Shown: one piece after another, positions 1 through 8,970 of the stretch | Layout: each line of letters begins with the position of its first letter | Numbering within the stretch: position 1 is the first letter of the stretch | NCBI GenBank assembly: GCA_036276235.1 | Contig: DATBDZ010000233.1 | Location: 1 to 30,486, forward strand | Direction of reading: 5' to 3' | DNA length: 30,486 nucleotides | Origin: JANWHF01 sp036276235 | GTDB lineage: Bacteria; Planctomycetota; Phycisphaerae; Tepidisphaerales; Tepidisphaeraceae | Program-made: the position numbers and the translations under genes | The notes under the pieces: generated by a model | What the model was told of the DNA's origin: nothing | Database searches by the model: none | Seen by the model: the letters and a program-made list of their open reading frames with translations, nothing else

Positions 1-10
1 GCCCGGTTAG

Positions 11-41
11 CCGCGACGCGCAGCGGAGCGCGTTTTCGCGG
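11..41. terminator. Hairpin downstream of the YncE-like gene
   Basis: An inner stem ACGCGC/GCGCGT (16-21 with 28-33) is flanked by an outer CCGCG/CGCGG pair (11-15 with 37-41), with a 3-nt bulge. It lies 12 bases beyond the stop of the minus-strand gene. It could end that transcript or be a REP-like palindrome; no clear U-tract is visible. Confidence 0.35.
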
Positions 42-52
42 GACGCTCGTCA

Positions 53-1099
53 TCACTTCCGCGTCACAACCAGCACCATAAACGAATCCGGCTTTGCAGT
101 CGGGCGGCCGCGGGCGTCGGCCTGGCCGGGTTCGTATTCTACGGCGGGCAAATATGCGGTGTGCGTCTGCGGATCCAGCCCCATCGTCTTGGCGCCTTTG
201 CGCGTTTCCAGCGTTTGGGTGATTTCAAATTTGCCGGGCGATTTTTCTTTTGCGATCGTGACCGTTCCATCGCCGCAACTGGCGAAGGCTTCTCCTGTTG
301 CAGGGTCAAACGCGCAGGCGTCGTTCACCGCGCCGATCGCCAGTGATGAGATGATGCTTCCGTCGGCGGTGTTCATCACGATCAGCTTTCCGCTGCGGCA
401 GCCGACAAACAGATGCCCCTTGGCGGCGTCGAGCGCCATGCCGGTCGGCTGGCCGCCGGGGGCGGTGGGCCAGCGCGAGAGAACTTTCATCGACCTGGTA
501 TCGACCACCGCCACCATGTCTTTATCGACGAGATTGACGTAAGCCTTCCCCTTCCCGTCGGCGGCGAGGAACTCTGGTTTGCCGCCCAGGTCCAGCGGTG
601 TTTCCGCCTTGCCGGCTTTCGGATCGACATCCGGCTTGAGCGCGACAAGCTGGTTGGCGTCGCCGCAGGAAATCAGCACGCGATCGCTGGCGGGGTCGTA
701 GATGATCCCGTCGGCGTCGTTGGCCGCCGCGATTTTGCCGAGCACTGCGCTGCTCTTCAGATCGAAGATGACGACCGATCCATCCTGCCCGTCGCTAATG
801 AAGCCGCGCCCGACCTTCGGAACCAGCGCGACGCCATGCGAGCGCTTCTGGCCCGGTATGTCGGCAATCAGCTTGCCCGTCGCGGCATCCAGCACCATCG
901 TGTGTGTGGAGCGCGTGAGGTAGAGCCTCCCCGAATCGACGGTGACGTAATCCCAGCTTCCGGCTCCGCCGACTTTGAGAGTTTTGGTGACGGCGTACGA
1001 TCCGCCGGCCTGGGCGCTCGCGACGCCCGCCAGCGCAATCAGCAGAATCAAGCATGCGATTATCGAACGTCTGAATCCAGCGGCTAATAACTCGGACAT
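53..1099 (-). CDS. Secreted YncE-like beta-propeller protein
   Basis: The product is 348 aa. It has an N-terminal hydrophobic segment (about residues 12-30) ending in ASAQA, a Sec-type signal peptide, so it should act outside the cytoplasm. The rest is made of repeating strands such as MVLDAATGKLIADI, VVIFDLKSSAVLG, VAVVDTRSMKVLSRW and LIVMNTADGSIISSL, each close to an xDxxTGKxxxxI pattern. This is typical of YncE/cytochrome-D1-like seven-bladed propellers. No catalytic or haem motif is visible, so the substrate is unknown; ligand binding or a scaffold role is inference. The start is supported by AAGGAG seven bases upstream of the ATG. A GATAAT -10 candidate lies 32 bases before the start. 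It is divergent from the next gene. Confidence 0.82.
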   Translation of the reverse strand: MSELLAAGFRRSIIACLILLIALAGVASAQAGGSYAVTKTLKVGGAGSWDYVTVDSGRLYLTRSTHTMVLDAATGKLIADIPGQKRSHGVALVPKVGRGFISDGQDGSVVIFDLKSSAVLGKIAAANDADGIIYDPASDRVLISCGDANQLVALKPDVDPKAGKAETPLDLGGKPEFLAADGKGKAYVNLVDKDMVAVVDTRSMKVLSRWPTAPGGQPTGMALDAAKGHLFVGCRSGKLIVMNTADGSIISSLAIGAVNDACAFDPATGEAFASCGDGTVTIAKEKSPGKFEITQTLETRKGAKTMGLDPQTHTAYLPAVEYEPGQADARGRPTAKPDSFMVLVVTRK

Positions 1100-1132
1100 G
1101 GTGATTCTCCTTGGCGTAGGGTTTCTGCTTCC

Positions 1133-1138
1133 ATTATC
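1133..1138 (-). promoter_or_regulatory. -10 element candidate for the YncE-like gene
   Basis: On the minus strand this reads GATAAT, one base from the TATAAT consensus, 32 bases upstream of the start at 1099. No good -35 hexamer is seen at the expected distance. Confidence 0.35.
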
Positions 1139-1156
1139 GCCGGCACATCCGCTTGT

Positions 1157-1170
1157 TATACTTTCCCAAC
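1157..1170 (+). promoter_or_regulatory. -10 element placed for a leaderless transcript
   Basis: TATACT at 1157-1162 is a good -10 hexamer and ends eight bases before the ATG at 1171. Transcription would therefore begin at or next to the start codon. The intervening bases, TTTCCCAAC, contain no Shine-Dalgarno sequence. The -35 region around 1134 is weak (TTATCG). Confidence 0.45.
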
Positions 1171-1992
1171 ATGATAACCCAACCCGCCCGGCGCACTTTC
1201 ATTGTCAACTCGCTCCTGCTCACACTCGCGACGCTACTTTGCGCGCCGCATTTCGCCGACGCACAGGCAGCGAAGCCGGTGTTGCTTTACAGCCGCTACT
1301 TTAATGCCAAGGGCGAATCGCGCTATCTTCCGGATGGCACTTACAAGGATGTGCTCGCGAAACTTGCTGACACGTTCAACGTTCGCGTGAACGATGAGCC
1401 GCTGAACGCCACGACGCTCAAAGGCGTTGCCGTTGTCTTGATCGCCAATCCGAGCGACAAGGCGGTTGGTGGCAATCCGCCGCCGCATCATTGCACTCCG
1501 TCGGATGTCGCGGAGCTGAGCCACTTTGTCGAATCGGGCGGCGGGGTGATCGTCATGGGCAATCAGGAGAATCACAACCTGGAGATCGAAGACTTCAACA
1601 AACTGCTCGGCGCATTTGGGATGAAGTGGGTGAGCAAATACACGGATGCGAAGCAACTCGTGCTGCCGGCCAGCGTGCCGATCATCGGCGGGTTGCGCTG
1701 GGCCTACTACACCGGCAATCAGATCGTCCTCGAACCGAATCACGCGGCTCATCCCAAGCCGATCGTCGAAAATGATCTGCACCAAAAGCCGCCCAAGGGC
1801 ACTCGCGACGAGCCGGGCGCGCTGATGGCCGCGGCTGATCTCGGCAAGGGGCATTTCCTGGCGATCACCGACGCCGGCTGGATCTCCAACGACGCCCTCA
1901 GCGGCAAAGGAATCGGCGACGTCGCCATCAAGGATCAGGACAACTGGGAAATCTGTCTGCGGCTCACCAAATGGGTAGCGGGAGTCCGATAG
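1171..1992 (+). CDS. Secreted GATase1-like (DUF4350-type) protein
   Basis: Starting at the ATG at 1171 the product is 273 aa. It opens with a signal peptide (MITQPARRTFIVNSLLLTLA, then a second hydrophobic stretch and ADAQA). A TTG at 1153 in the same frame would add six residues, but it overlaps the probable -10 box, so I prefer 1171. The body has an alternating strand/helix pattern with VAVVLIANP, a loop with NPPPHH, then ELSHFVESGGGVIVMGNQ. This is the usual shape of periplasmic GATase1-like domains that test whether a gas- or ligand-like payload has been unveiled. No Cys-His-Glu triad is evident, so it is probably not an enzyme of the amidotransferase type. The stop overlaps nothing; a hairpin follows at 2113. 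Confidence 0.7.
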   Translation: MITQPARRTFIVNSLLLTLATLLCAPHFADAQAAKPVLLYSRYFNAKGESRYLPDGTYKDVLAKLADTFNVRVNDEPLNATTLKGVAVVLIANPSDKAVGGNPPPHHCTPSDVAELSHFVESGGGVIVMGNQENHNLEIEDFNKLLGAFGMKWVSKYTDAKQLVLPASVPIIGGLRWAYYTGNQIVLEPNHAAHPKPIVENDLHQKPPKGTRDEPGALMAAADLGKGHFLAITDAGWISNDALSGKGIGDVAIKDQDNWEICLRLTKWVAGVR

Positions 1993-2112
1993 AAGAGCAC
2001 GCCGACTTCTTTCTGAAACAACTGACATGCGCGGCGCGGTATTGCCGGTGCGCGAGGCAATGTAGACCGGCCTCCGCTTGCTCAAGGCGCGTGGGGTGTA
2101 TCACTTTTGATC

Positions 2113-2148
2113 GCACTGCCTCCGCCTTCGGGCGGACGGCAATTGTGC
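2113..2148 (+). terminator. Hairpin in the 1993-2330 gap
   Basis: Perfect inner stem TCCGCC/GGCGGA around a TTCG loop (2121-2136). It is extended by TGCC/GGCA and GCAC/GTGC with small bulges. It lies about 120 bases after the GATase-like gene, without an immediate T-run. It may be a terminator or a REP-type palindrome. The rest of the 338-base gap shows no gene that I can support. Confidence 0.4.
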
Positions 2149-2268
2149 GGTCGGGGAACGCGGCTGGGAGGTTTTGAGTTTTCGGCTCAAAAGCTGGCAA
2201 AAATCAATAGATTTTTGTTCTTGCGAGTTTGTGCGATTTGTGGGAAACAATCTCTGTTCGATCAAATC

Positions 2269-2296
2269 TTAGACGTTCGGGATGTCCTTTTATAGT
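2269..2296 (+). promoter_or_regulatory. Possible promoter of the Ig-repeat gene
   Basis: TTAGAC at 2269-2274 and TATAGT at 2291-2296 are separated by 16 bases. They lie 35 bases upstream of the ATG at 2331. The -10 is a fair match, the -35 is weak. Confidence 0.3.
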
Positions 2297-2330
2297 TTGC
2301 AGCCCATCGTGTGCTGGAAGGGAGTTTGAT

Positions 2331-5300
2331 ATGCGGAGTTTTTCTAAATTGGTGAGGGCTCGTTTCCGTTCAAGTCACAAGCGAGCCAGGGCAATTGCGC
2401 CCGTGTCGCGAAGAATGGCGGAGGCGCTGGAGGAGCGGCAGCTCTTATCCATTGCGTTGCCAGCCAGCCCCAAGATCGTAACCACGGCGAGCCCCGCCGC
2501 CATTACGCTGGCGGGTTCGCCGATCACACTGACCGATACCGCCGTCGTAACCAACGGCTTTAATCCAACGGGCAACCTCCGCTTCACCCTGCGTGGGCCC
2601 GACAACTTTCTGTTCACGCAATTGGCGCCTCTCACCGGGGATGGCACGTACACCGCCCATGACACCCTGCCCGCCAATGCGCTGCCGGGCACATATCGCT
2701 GGACAGTTACTTATGCCGGCGACAGCAACAACAACAGCGCGGCCGATCAGGAAAGCAATCTCGCCGCCTTTGACGCATCGCTACCCAAGACGGCCACCGA
2801 AACATTGACGTTCCCTGGCAGCGGCAATCCGCCGACGAGCTACTTCAGCGCAAAGCTAAGCGCCGCCAGCATCCTGAACGGCATCTTCAAGGATTGGTGC
2901 GCTGATCCGGTGCGGCACATCACGCCGGGCATTCCATATACTGTGGATGTTTATTCCAGTGCCGGCGCAACGATCCCGCAGGGCGTGCTCAACATTCCCC
3001 AGAACCTGCCGCTGGTGAACTACCTGCTCAATCAAAACCTGGTCGGCAAGACCGCCCCGGATGGCCACCAAATTACGTTCGGCGATGTGCAGGAGGCGAT
3101 CTGGATTCTGCTCGCCAGTGGCCCGGGGACCAGCCCGCCAGGCGTTACCTTCATTAAGAGCCACGTCGATCAGATGATCAGCGATGCACAGAATCACAAG
3201 GACTTCGTGCCGGGGGTTGGACAACTGATTGCCGTCATCTTGCGGCCGGTCAATTCCGCGGACCAGACGGATGCTCAGGTGAACATCGCCGTGCTCCAAG
3301 TACAAACGCCGGTCAGGGGAACGGCCGAGCAGACGATCGTAAGGAAACCCGCGACGCTGGCGATCCACACGACGCAGTTACCGACGAGCGCCGTCATTGG
3401 CAGCTCGATTTCCGATAAAGCAATCATCACGGGCGGGACCAGCCCAACCGGCACCGTCACCTTCAAACTCTATAACAATCCGACCGGCACCGGCACGCCG
3501 CTCTTTATCGATACCGAATCGCTCGTCGGCGGCATCGCCACCTCGGCCAGTTTTGTCACCACGGGCGTTGGCACGGATTACTGGGTCGCCACCTACAACG
3601 GCGACAGCCACAACGCATCCATCACCAGCGGCAAGGCCGACGAACCGGTCACCATTCGCAAGGCCGCGCCCCATATCAATACCACGCAGCTTCCAGCGGG
3701 CGCGATTGTCGGCAGTTCGATTGCCGACAGAGCGACCGTCACTGGTGGGCTTAATCCCACCGGCACGGTCACATTCCGGCTCTACAGCAATCCAAGTGGC
3801 ACCGGCACGCCGCTGTTTGTGGATACCGAAACGCTGGCCGGCGGGATCGCCACCTCAGCCAGCTTTGTCGCCACGTCCATCGGTACTGACTATTGGGTCG
3901 CCACCTATAACGGCGACAGCAAAAACTCATCCATCAGCAGCGGCAAAGCAGATGAGCCGGTGACGATCAGAACGGCCGGACCCTCCATCAACACGACCCA
4001 GCTTCCTGCCAGCGCCATCGTTGGCAGCGCAATCGCCGATAAGGCGACCGTCATCGGCGGAAATAATCCCACGGGCACCGTCACCTTCAAGCTCTACAGC
4101 AATCCGACCGGCACCGGCACTCCTCTGTTCACCGATACTGAAACCCTCGTCGGCGGCATCGCCACCTCGGCCAGCTTTATCGCCACCGCCGTCGGCACCG
4201 ATTATTGGGTCGCCACTTACAACGGCGATAGCCACAACGCATCCGCCACCAGCGGCAAGGCTGATGAACCGGTGATCATCCGGAAGGCCCGCCCACACGT
4301 TAACACCACGCAGCTTCCGGCCAGCGCGGAGGTCGGCAGCTCGATCGCCGACAAAGCCGCCGTGAGCGGCGGGTTTAATCCGACCGGCACTGTAACCTTC
4401 CAACTTTTCAATAACCCCACTGGCACAGGCACGCCGCTGTTTACCGATACCGAATCGCTAGTGGGTGGCATCGCTACTTCCGCAAGCTTTGTCGCCGCCA
4501 CCGCAGGGACGGATTACTGGGTCGCAACCTATAACGGCGATAGCAACAACTCGTCCGTCATCAGCGGCAAGGCAGATGAGCCGGTGACCATCCGCACCGC
4601 CGGACCGTCCATCAACACCACTCAGCTTCCGACAAGCGCCATCGTTGGCAGTTTGATCGCCGACAAAGCCACCGTCGTTGGTGGGAACAATCCCACCGGC
4701 ACGGTCACCTTCAAGCTCTATAACAATCCCAACGGCACCGGCACGCCGCTGATTACCGACACCGAGCCACTCACGGGCGGCGTCGCCATCTCCACCGGCT
4801 ACACTGCCACCGCCGTCGGCACCGATTACTGGGTCGCAACCTATAACGGCGACAGCAACAACGCATCCGTCACCAGCGGCACCGCCGATGAGCCGGTGAC
4901 GATCCGCAAGGCCGGCCCAGCGATTTACACTGTGGCCGGTGCCCCGGTGGTCATCTGCGGCGTGGCTAAGCTGACCGACACCGCCGTCCTCTCCGGCGGA
5001 TTCAACGACACCGGCACCATCACCTTCACTCTGCGCAACTCCAGCAACACGGCGGTCTACACCGACGTCGTGACCGTCAACGGCAACGGCACCTATACGA
5101 CCGCGAACGGGAACAACCCGGGCGGCTACCTGCCGACTGCCGTGGGCACCTACCAATGGACCGCCGTCTACAGCGGCGATGCCAACAACGACTCCGCCCA
5201 CGACCAAGGCGGTCCCTTGGAAACGCAAACGGTCGGTCCCGCCGGCCCGGCGATCAAGACCACTCCGGTCGTCACCACGACAACGACCGGCTCCGCCGGC

Positions 5301-6101
5301 TCATTTGCCACCATCGGCTTCTGGCACAACAAAAATGGCCAGGCCCTCATCAATAGTTTCGACAGTGGGCCGAGCTCCAAGTTGCTCGGTAATTCGCTGG
5401 CCACCCACTACCCGCACCTGTTTGGTGCGACCAATTCCTACACCGGCACGAGTCTAGCCGGTCTGACCAACGCCCAGGTGGCGGCGGCTTATCTGAACAC
5501 CTGGACACCCGGCGGCCTGCAGAAAAACACCTACGTGCAGGCATTCGCCGTCGCACTCGGCTCCTACGGTTCGGGTGGCCTGGGCAGCTTCAGCGTCGGA
5601 AACAACGGCGCGGCCTTTGGCGTCGCCAACGGCACGACCCTGCCGATCACACAAATCTTGTCGATCGCCGATGCCGCGTTTAACCCCGCCACGGGTCAGT
5701 TCTTCGGCGGCGATTCTACCAAGACCGGCGCTCTCAACACCGTCCTGAACAACATCAACATGGCCGGCGAACAGCCCGGCGGCATTCCAATCGTAAGCGT
5801 CGCGACGACAAACGATACGGCAACGCTTTCCGGCGGCTTCGCGGAAACCGGAACCATCACCTTCTATCTGATGGCTCCCGGCTCCACCGCTGCCACGCCG
5901 CTGTCCAGCGCTGTCTACACTGACATTGTCACGGTAAACGGCAACGGCACCTACAGCACCGCGACAATGGGCAACCACCCCGGCGGCTACGTTCCTCCGT
6001 CCACCGGCACCTATCAGTGGATCGCGGTCTACAGCGGCGACACAAACAACAGCGGCGTGATCAGCCCATTCGGCTCAGAACCAATTACCGTCGGCAAGTA
6101 A
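2331..6101 (+). CDS. Large secreted Ig-like repeat protein with LEPR-XLL-type N-terminus
   Basis: The product is 1256 aa. I chose the ATG at 2331 because GGAAGGGAG lies six bases upstream; an in-frame extension back to 2229 has no such site. The N-terminus is Arg/Lys-rich and carries AEALEERQLLS at about residues 30-40, matching the planctomycete LEPR-XLL motif found on exported surface proteins. A first Ig-like unit (to about 150) ends in the YAGDSNNN pattern. A unique segment follows (about 155-340). Five near-identical 104-aa Ig-like repeats follow (345-864), each ending YWVATYNGD-type. After another Ig-like unit there is a domain beginning IGFWHNKNGQALI (about 990-1145), then a final Ig-like unit. 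No C-terminal anchor is seen. A cell-surface or matrix role is inferred. Confidence 0.85.
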   Translation: MRSFSKLVRARFRSSHKRARAIAPVSRRMAEALEERQLLSIALPASPKIVTTASPAAITLAGSPITLTDTAVVTNGFNPTGNLRFTLRGPDNFLFTQLAPLTGDGTYTAHDTLPANALPGTYRWTVTYAGDSNNNSAADQESNLAAFDASLPKTATETLTFPGSGNPPTSYFSAKLSAASILNGIFKDWCADPVRHITPGIPYTVDVYSSAGATIPQGVLNIPQNLPLVNYLLNQNLVGKTAPDGHQITFGDVQEAIWILLASGPGTSPPGVTFIKSHVDQMISDAQNHKDFVPGVGQLIAVILRPVNSADQTDAQVNIAVLQVQTPVRGTAEQTIVRKPATLAIHTTQLPTSAVIGSSISDKAIITGGTSPTGTVTFKLYNNPTGTGTPLFIDTESLVGGIATSASFVTTGVGTDYWVATYNGDSHNASITSGKADEPVTIRKAAPHINTTQLPAGAIVGSSIADRATVTGGLNPTGTVTFRLYSNPSGTGTPLFVDTETLAGGIATSASFVATSIGTDYWVATYNGDSKNSSISSGKADEPVTIRTAGPSINTTQLPASAIVGSAIADKATVIGGNNPTGTVTFKLYSNPTGTGTPLFTDTETLVGGIATSASFIATAVGTDYWVATYNGDSHNASATSGKADEPVIIRKARPHVNTTQLPASAEVGSSIADKAAVSGGFNPTGTVTFQLFNNPTGTGTPLFTDTESLVGGIATSASFVAATAGTDYWVATYNGDSNNSSVISGKADEPVTIRTAGPSINTTQLPTSAIVGSLIADKATVVGGNNPTGTVTFKLYNNPNGTGTPLITDTEPLTGGVAISTGYTATAVGTDYWVATYNGDSNNASVTSGTADEPVTIRKAGPAIYTVAGAPVVICGVAKLTDTAVLSGGFNDTGTITFTLRNSSNTAVYTDVVTVNGNGTYTTANGNNPGGYLPTAVGTYQWTAVYSGDANNDSAHDQGGPLETQTVGPAGPAIKTTPVVTTTTTGSAGSFATIGFWHNKNGQALINSFDSGPSSKLLGNSLATHYPHLFGATNSYTGTSLAGLTNAQVAAAYLNTWTPGGLQKNTYVQAFAVALGSYGSGGLGSFSVGNNGAAFGVANGTTLPITQILSIADAAFNPATGQFFGGDSTKTGALNTVLNNINMAGEQPGGIPIVSVATTNDTATLSGGFAETGTITFYLMAPGSTAATPLSSAVYTDIVTVNGNGTYSTATMGNHPGGYVPPSTGTYQWIAVYSGDTNNSGVISPFGSEPITVGK
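3363..4922 (+). repeat. Five tandem 312-bp repeats encoding Ig-like domains
   Basis: The CAG of the conserved TTQLP start recurs at 3375, 3687, 3999, 4311 and 4623, a spacing of exactly 312 bases (104 codons). Each unit contains the same blocks: SxIxDKAxVxGG, NPTGTVTF, GTGTPLF, GGIATSASF and GTDYWVATYNGDS. The copies differ mostly at silent or conservative positions, as expected from duplication followed by drift. Confidence 0.92.
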
Positions 6102-6137
6102 GCTGCGACTTTAAAGCGCGACTGACTTGGCAAAATG

Positions 6138-6181
6138 AACCGGGAGAGCGCTGGATTGCAAAATCCAGCGCTGTCCCGGTT
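6138..6181 (+). terminator. Strong hairpin terminator of the Ig-repeat gene
   Basis: AACCGGGA pairs with TCCCGGTT (6138-6145 with 6174-6181) and AGCGCTGGATT pairs with AATCCAGCGCT (6147-6157 with 6162-6172). That gives 19 pairs with one internal G/G mismatch and a GCAA loop. It lies 37 bases after the stop and is followed by TCGTTTGGT. The same stem could also serve the convergent operon. Confidence 0.75.
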
Positions 6182-6393
6182 TCGTTTGGTAGACCACCCC
6201 GTTGCACATCAATAGCCAAGTTACGTTTTGATAAATCGCTACTTCACCGAAAGAATCGCGTAGCTTACCGGCTCTGGTGCCGTCCAGCCGGGCGGGAAAT
6301 AGCCGGCCCGGTACGGGCCCGGAGCGGGAGCGGGAATCAGCACGTTCATGCGCGGCGAGTTTGGTCCGGGCGGTTGGACAGCTTGTCGAACCA

Positions 6394-6418
6394 CCGGGGG
6401 AGGGTCAGGGTGGGGGCT
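6394..6418. repeat. Single arm of a dispersed CCGGGGGAGGG repeat
   Basis: CCGGGGGAGGG, then TCAGGGTGGGGGC, closely matches one arm of the inverted repeat at 14989-15085. It appears here as a solitary arm in the 357-base gap between convergent genes. Apart from this and the terminator, I see no supported gene in 6102-6458. Confidence 0.55.
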
Positions 6419-6458
6419 CCTAGCGAGTAGCGCCAGTTCTACACAACCCGCAGGCGTT

Positions 6459-7178
6459 TCACATTTTCCCCTTTGGCTCGGCGGCAGGCTCCGTCCCGCA
6501 TTCCGGGCAACGTTCCCGTGTTGCGTGGAGATCGTAGCCGCACGTTTGGCATTTGGTGCGGCCAAATCGAGGCCGCATTCGTCGGACGGCGATCACTACG
6601 AGCGAACAAAACAGCACCAACAGAACTGTGATTGAAAACCATCTGGGAATGAGAATGGAATACGACCAGCTTTCATCCGCGTAAGAAAGCGCAAGCGGAC
6701 TGGCCGCCGATTGCAAGCTCTCGCCTCGCGCGCGGAGCCTGGCCTGCTCATGGAGGACGTACTCTTGCGCCTTTCTGACTGAAGCTTCGCTCCCAAGATG
6801 CCGCGAGAGCCAGATAAACCCGAACCCGCTCCAGGTTGATGGGGCACGTGAAAAGTCCGTGTTTCGGCCCCGCGGGTATTTACGAATCCGCAGGTTGGAT
6901 TTCGGCGCAATAGCTGACGCGCGGCCCTCAGAAGTCGCGGCCACAGAAACTCCGCCTACATAGGAGCTTCCGCCGGCTTGTAGCACGAGTTGACCGTTCG
7001 CGAAGTGCAAATCTGCGGAGCGTCTTGATTCCAATGCCCTTTCGAAGCGCTCCGTGGCCCAATCGATTTGAATCCCCGTGTAGAAGCTCCAAAACCACAC
7101 CAGCGCAAGGCAGGCGGTTACCGCCATAGAGCCGTAGACTAGCGCGATGAGGAGCAATCGGCGAAGGAAGCGAATCAT
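6459..7178 (-). CDS. Membrane protein with C-terminal zinc ribbon (third in operon)
   Basis: The product is 239 aa. It has an N-terminal membrane segment (about residues 8-32), a soluble region and a second membrane segment (about 180-200, FSITVLLVLFCSLVVIAV). A basic stretch precedes a C-terminal zinc ribbon, CQTCGYDL..CPECGT (CX2C-X10-CX2C). The topology would put the ribbon in the cytoplasm and the middle region outside. The ATG overlaps the upstream stop as ATGA, so translation is probably coupled. The ribbon is shared with the two upstream genes, but the outer regions are unrelated by eye. Such proteins are numerous in Phycisphaerae and have no established function. Protein-protein or nucleic-acid contact by the ribbon is speculation. 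Confidence 0.75.
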   Translation of the reverse strand: MIRFLRRLLLIALVYGSMAVTACLALVWFWSFYTGIQIDWATERFERALESRRSADLHFANGQLVLQAGGSSYVGGVSVAATSEGRASAIAPKSNLRIRKYPRGRNTDFSRAPSTWSGFGFIWLSRHLGSEASVRKAQEYVLHEQARLRARGESLQSAASPLALSYADESWSYSILIPRWFSITVLLVLFCSLVVIAVRRMRPRFGRTKCQTCGYDLHATRERCPECGTEPAAEPKGKM

Positions 7179-8953
7179 GTTGTCCCCGGTCGCTTATCGG
7201 CTGGTACGGTCCCACACTCCGGACACCGTTGCGGCGTCGCACGCATGTCATAGCCGCACGCGCGGCAAGCGTGCCCTGGAACGTGACGTCTGCGCAGCGA
7301 GGATCGAATCCAGATCAGCGGAAGAACGAGCGTCGGCAGAAGGAATAGCCACATCGAGACAATAATCGTCCGAGCGCCGGGAATCGGGCGCGGGGCGTTG
7401 GCAAGGCGCTGCAGGAAGGCGGCTTGGCGCGGTGCCTGCGCAATCGCGCGACGCTGCAATATTTGCGCTGTTCTGGCCATCGACTGGAGTCGCTCGCGGT
7501 CGGCGGTGTTCATCATGTCGGCGGTGACGCGCTTGGGTGAGAATCGGTCCGTCACTGCCGCCAGCTCGGCCTCGTTTTTTCGGGTCAGCTGCGCGAGTGC
7601 ATCCGCCCTTTGCTGCCATTCTTTTATCGCCGATTCGGAAGTGGTCTGCGAACTGAGCTGCCGGAATTCCCATTGCAGGTTACGTTCTTCGTCCATCAGC
7701 GCCGATTGGAGAAGGAGCAGCGATTCATACATCGGCGGCGGCGGGCGCAAATCTGCGAGAGTGCCCAAGCCGCGCGTGTTTGGGGGAGTGGCGGGCTTGG
7801 GTTGCGGCGTCCTGGGCTGCGTCACGACAAAGGGCGGCGGCGGGTCATATTTGATGTTCCGCCCCACGACAATTCTCGCCGGCATGGAGTAATAACGAAC
7901 ACTTGATGAGAGCCAGTTTCCCCCGTGGAAGACATAGTTGACGGTGGACGACGGATCGGGATTGCTCACGATCCAAAGATTGCGACGATCGTCTCCCCGA
8001 GAGTTTCTATCGCCATCAAAAACCGTCCGCTCAAGAAACTGCACGCGGCCACTGGAGTATCCGATCCATCGCCACCTGCTCCACGTTCCGTCCAGCGGCG
8101 CGACATCGACCGGTGACGGCGGCGCAGCGACGGCAACCGGCGGGATTTGCCATTCATTGCTGATAGTGTAACTGCGATGCCAGATGACAAACCCTCCAGC
8201 GAACAGACCCGCCGACGCCAGCGTGGCGCCATTGAATATCCACCGGCCGATCAGCGGCAAATACTCGCGACTACGCCGCGGCCGCGTCAGCCAGAGCAGT
8301 GGAAACGGCAACGTGGGCACAAGGAGCCACAGCTCATTCAATTGATTGATCCTATCGCTCAGCTCATCGTGCCACGAATAAACCGTCTGATTCCAATCCG
8401 ACAAATCCGGCCCGGCCGATCCCGCGCGGCTACGCATCACCACATACGGCCGCCCGCTGTCCGGCCAAATATTGGCGTCCCGCCAGCGAACTGTCAGCAG
8501 CTTGAGCAGCATGTCGGCTGGAATGCACCGCCGCGGATCTTCCAGAGCCTTAAGCCAAACGCGCGCGTAAGGCGCGAGCAATACACTATGGGATCGATAA
8601 AGCTGAAATTGTTCAACCATCGCCAGCGTCGGCGATGCCTCGCGAACAGTGCCGCGCGCAAACGATTTCCCATCCTGCTGGAATGGCTCGCTCCACGTGA
8701 AATCATCATTGCTCATGCGCCCGGCCAGTTCAGACAACGCCGCGTCATCAGAGCCGCCGTGCGGCGGACGAAAGAGAACGATCTGACCGTTGCTAGACGC
8801 AAACCGCCGCAGACCATCATCGGCATGAAAGCGAATCCCCGGATGCCACCGAAATGAAATGAGGTAAAAGGCGAGCAACAGAAAGAAACACGCCACGGAC
8901 ATCGCGGCCAGCCGATCCAGCGGGCTCAATCGCCACGGCCTCATCACACCCAT
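7175..8953 (-). CDS. Large membrane protein with C-terminal zinc ribbon (second in operon)
   Basis: The product is 592 aa with about five membrane segments. One is near the N-terminus (about 16-33), two lie around 210-260, and one is near 535-555 before the C-terminal ribbon CRACGYDM..CPECGT. A long external section (about 265-530) includes a Pro-rich linker and a stretch rich in Gln, Glu, Arg and Ala (about 415-525) that looks like a coiled coil. The ATG at 8953 is 17 bases after the upstream stop; an ATG three codons later is possible. Its stop overlaps the next start by four bases. No enzyme motif is visible; the function is unknown. Confidence 0.75.
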   Translation of the reverse strand: MGVMRPWRLSPLDRLAAMSVACFFLLLAFYLISFRWHPGIRFHADDGLRRFASSNGQIVLFRPPHGGSDDAALSELAGRMSNDDFTWSEPFQQDGKSFARGTVREASPTLAMVEQFQLYRSHSVLLAPYARVWLKALEDPRRCIPADMLLKLLTVRWRDANIWPDSGRPYVVMRSRAGSAGPDLSDWNQTVYSWHDELSDRINQLNELWLLVPTLPFPLLWLTRPRRSREYLPLIGRWIFNGATLASAGLFAGGFVIWHRSYTISNEWQIPPVAVAAPPSPVDVAPLDGTWSRWRWIGYSSGRVQFLERTVFDGDRNSRGDDRRNLWIVSNPDPSSTVNYVFHGGNWLSSSVRYYSMPARIVVGRNIKYDPPPPFVVTQPRTPQPKPATPPNTRGLGTLADLRPPPPMYESLLLLQSALMDEERNLQWEFRQLSSQTTSESAIKEWQQRADALAQLTRKNEAELAAVTDRFSPKRVTADMMNTADRERLQSMARTAQILQRRAIAQAPRQAAFLQRLANAPRPIPGARTIIVSMWLFLLPTLVLPLIWIRSSLRRRHVPGHACRACGYDMRATPQRCPECGTVPADKRPGTT

Positions 8954-8970
8954 GCTATCGCAACAAACGG

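Noticed and set aside
6239..6349. 36-aa minus-strand frame starting MNVLIPAPAPGPYRAGYFPP
   Set aside because: It looks like the tail of a real protein, but it has no ribosome-binding site or recognisable family and the longer frame runs through a dispersed repeat; too weak to annotate.
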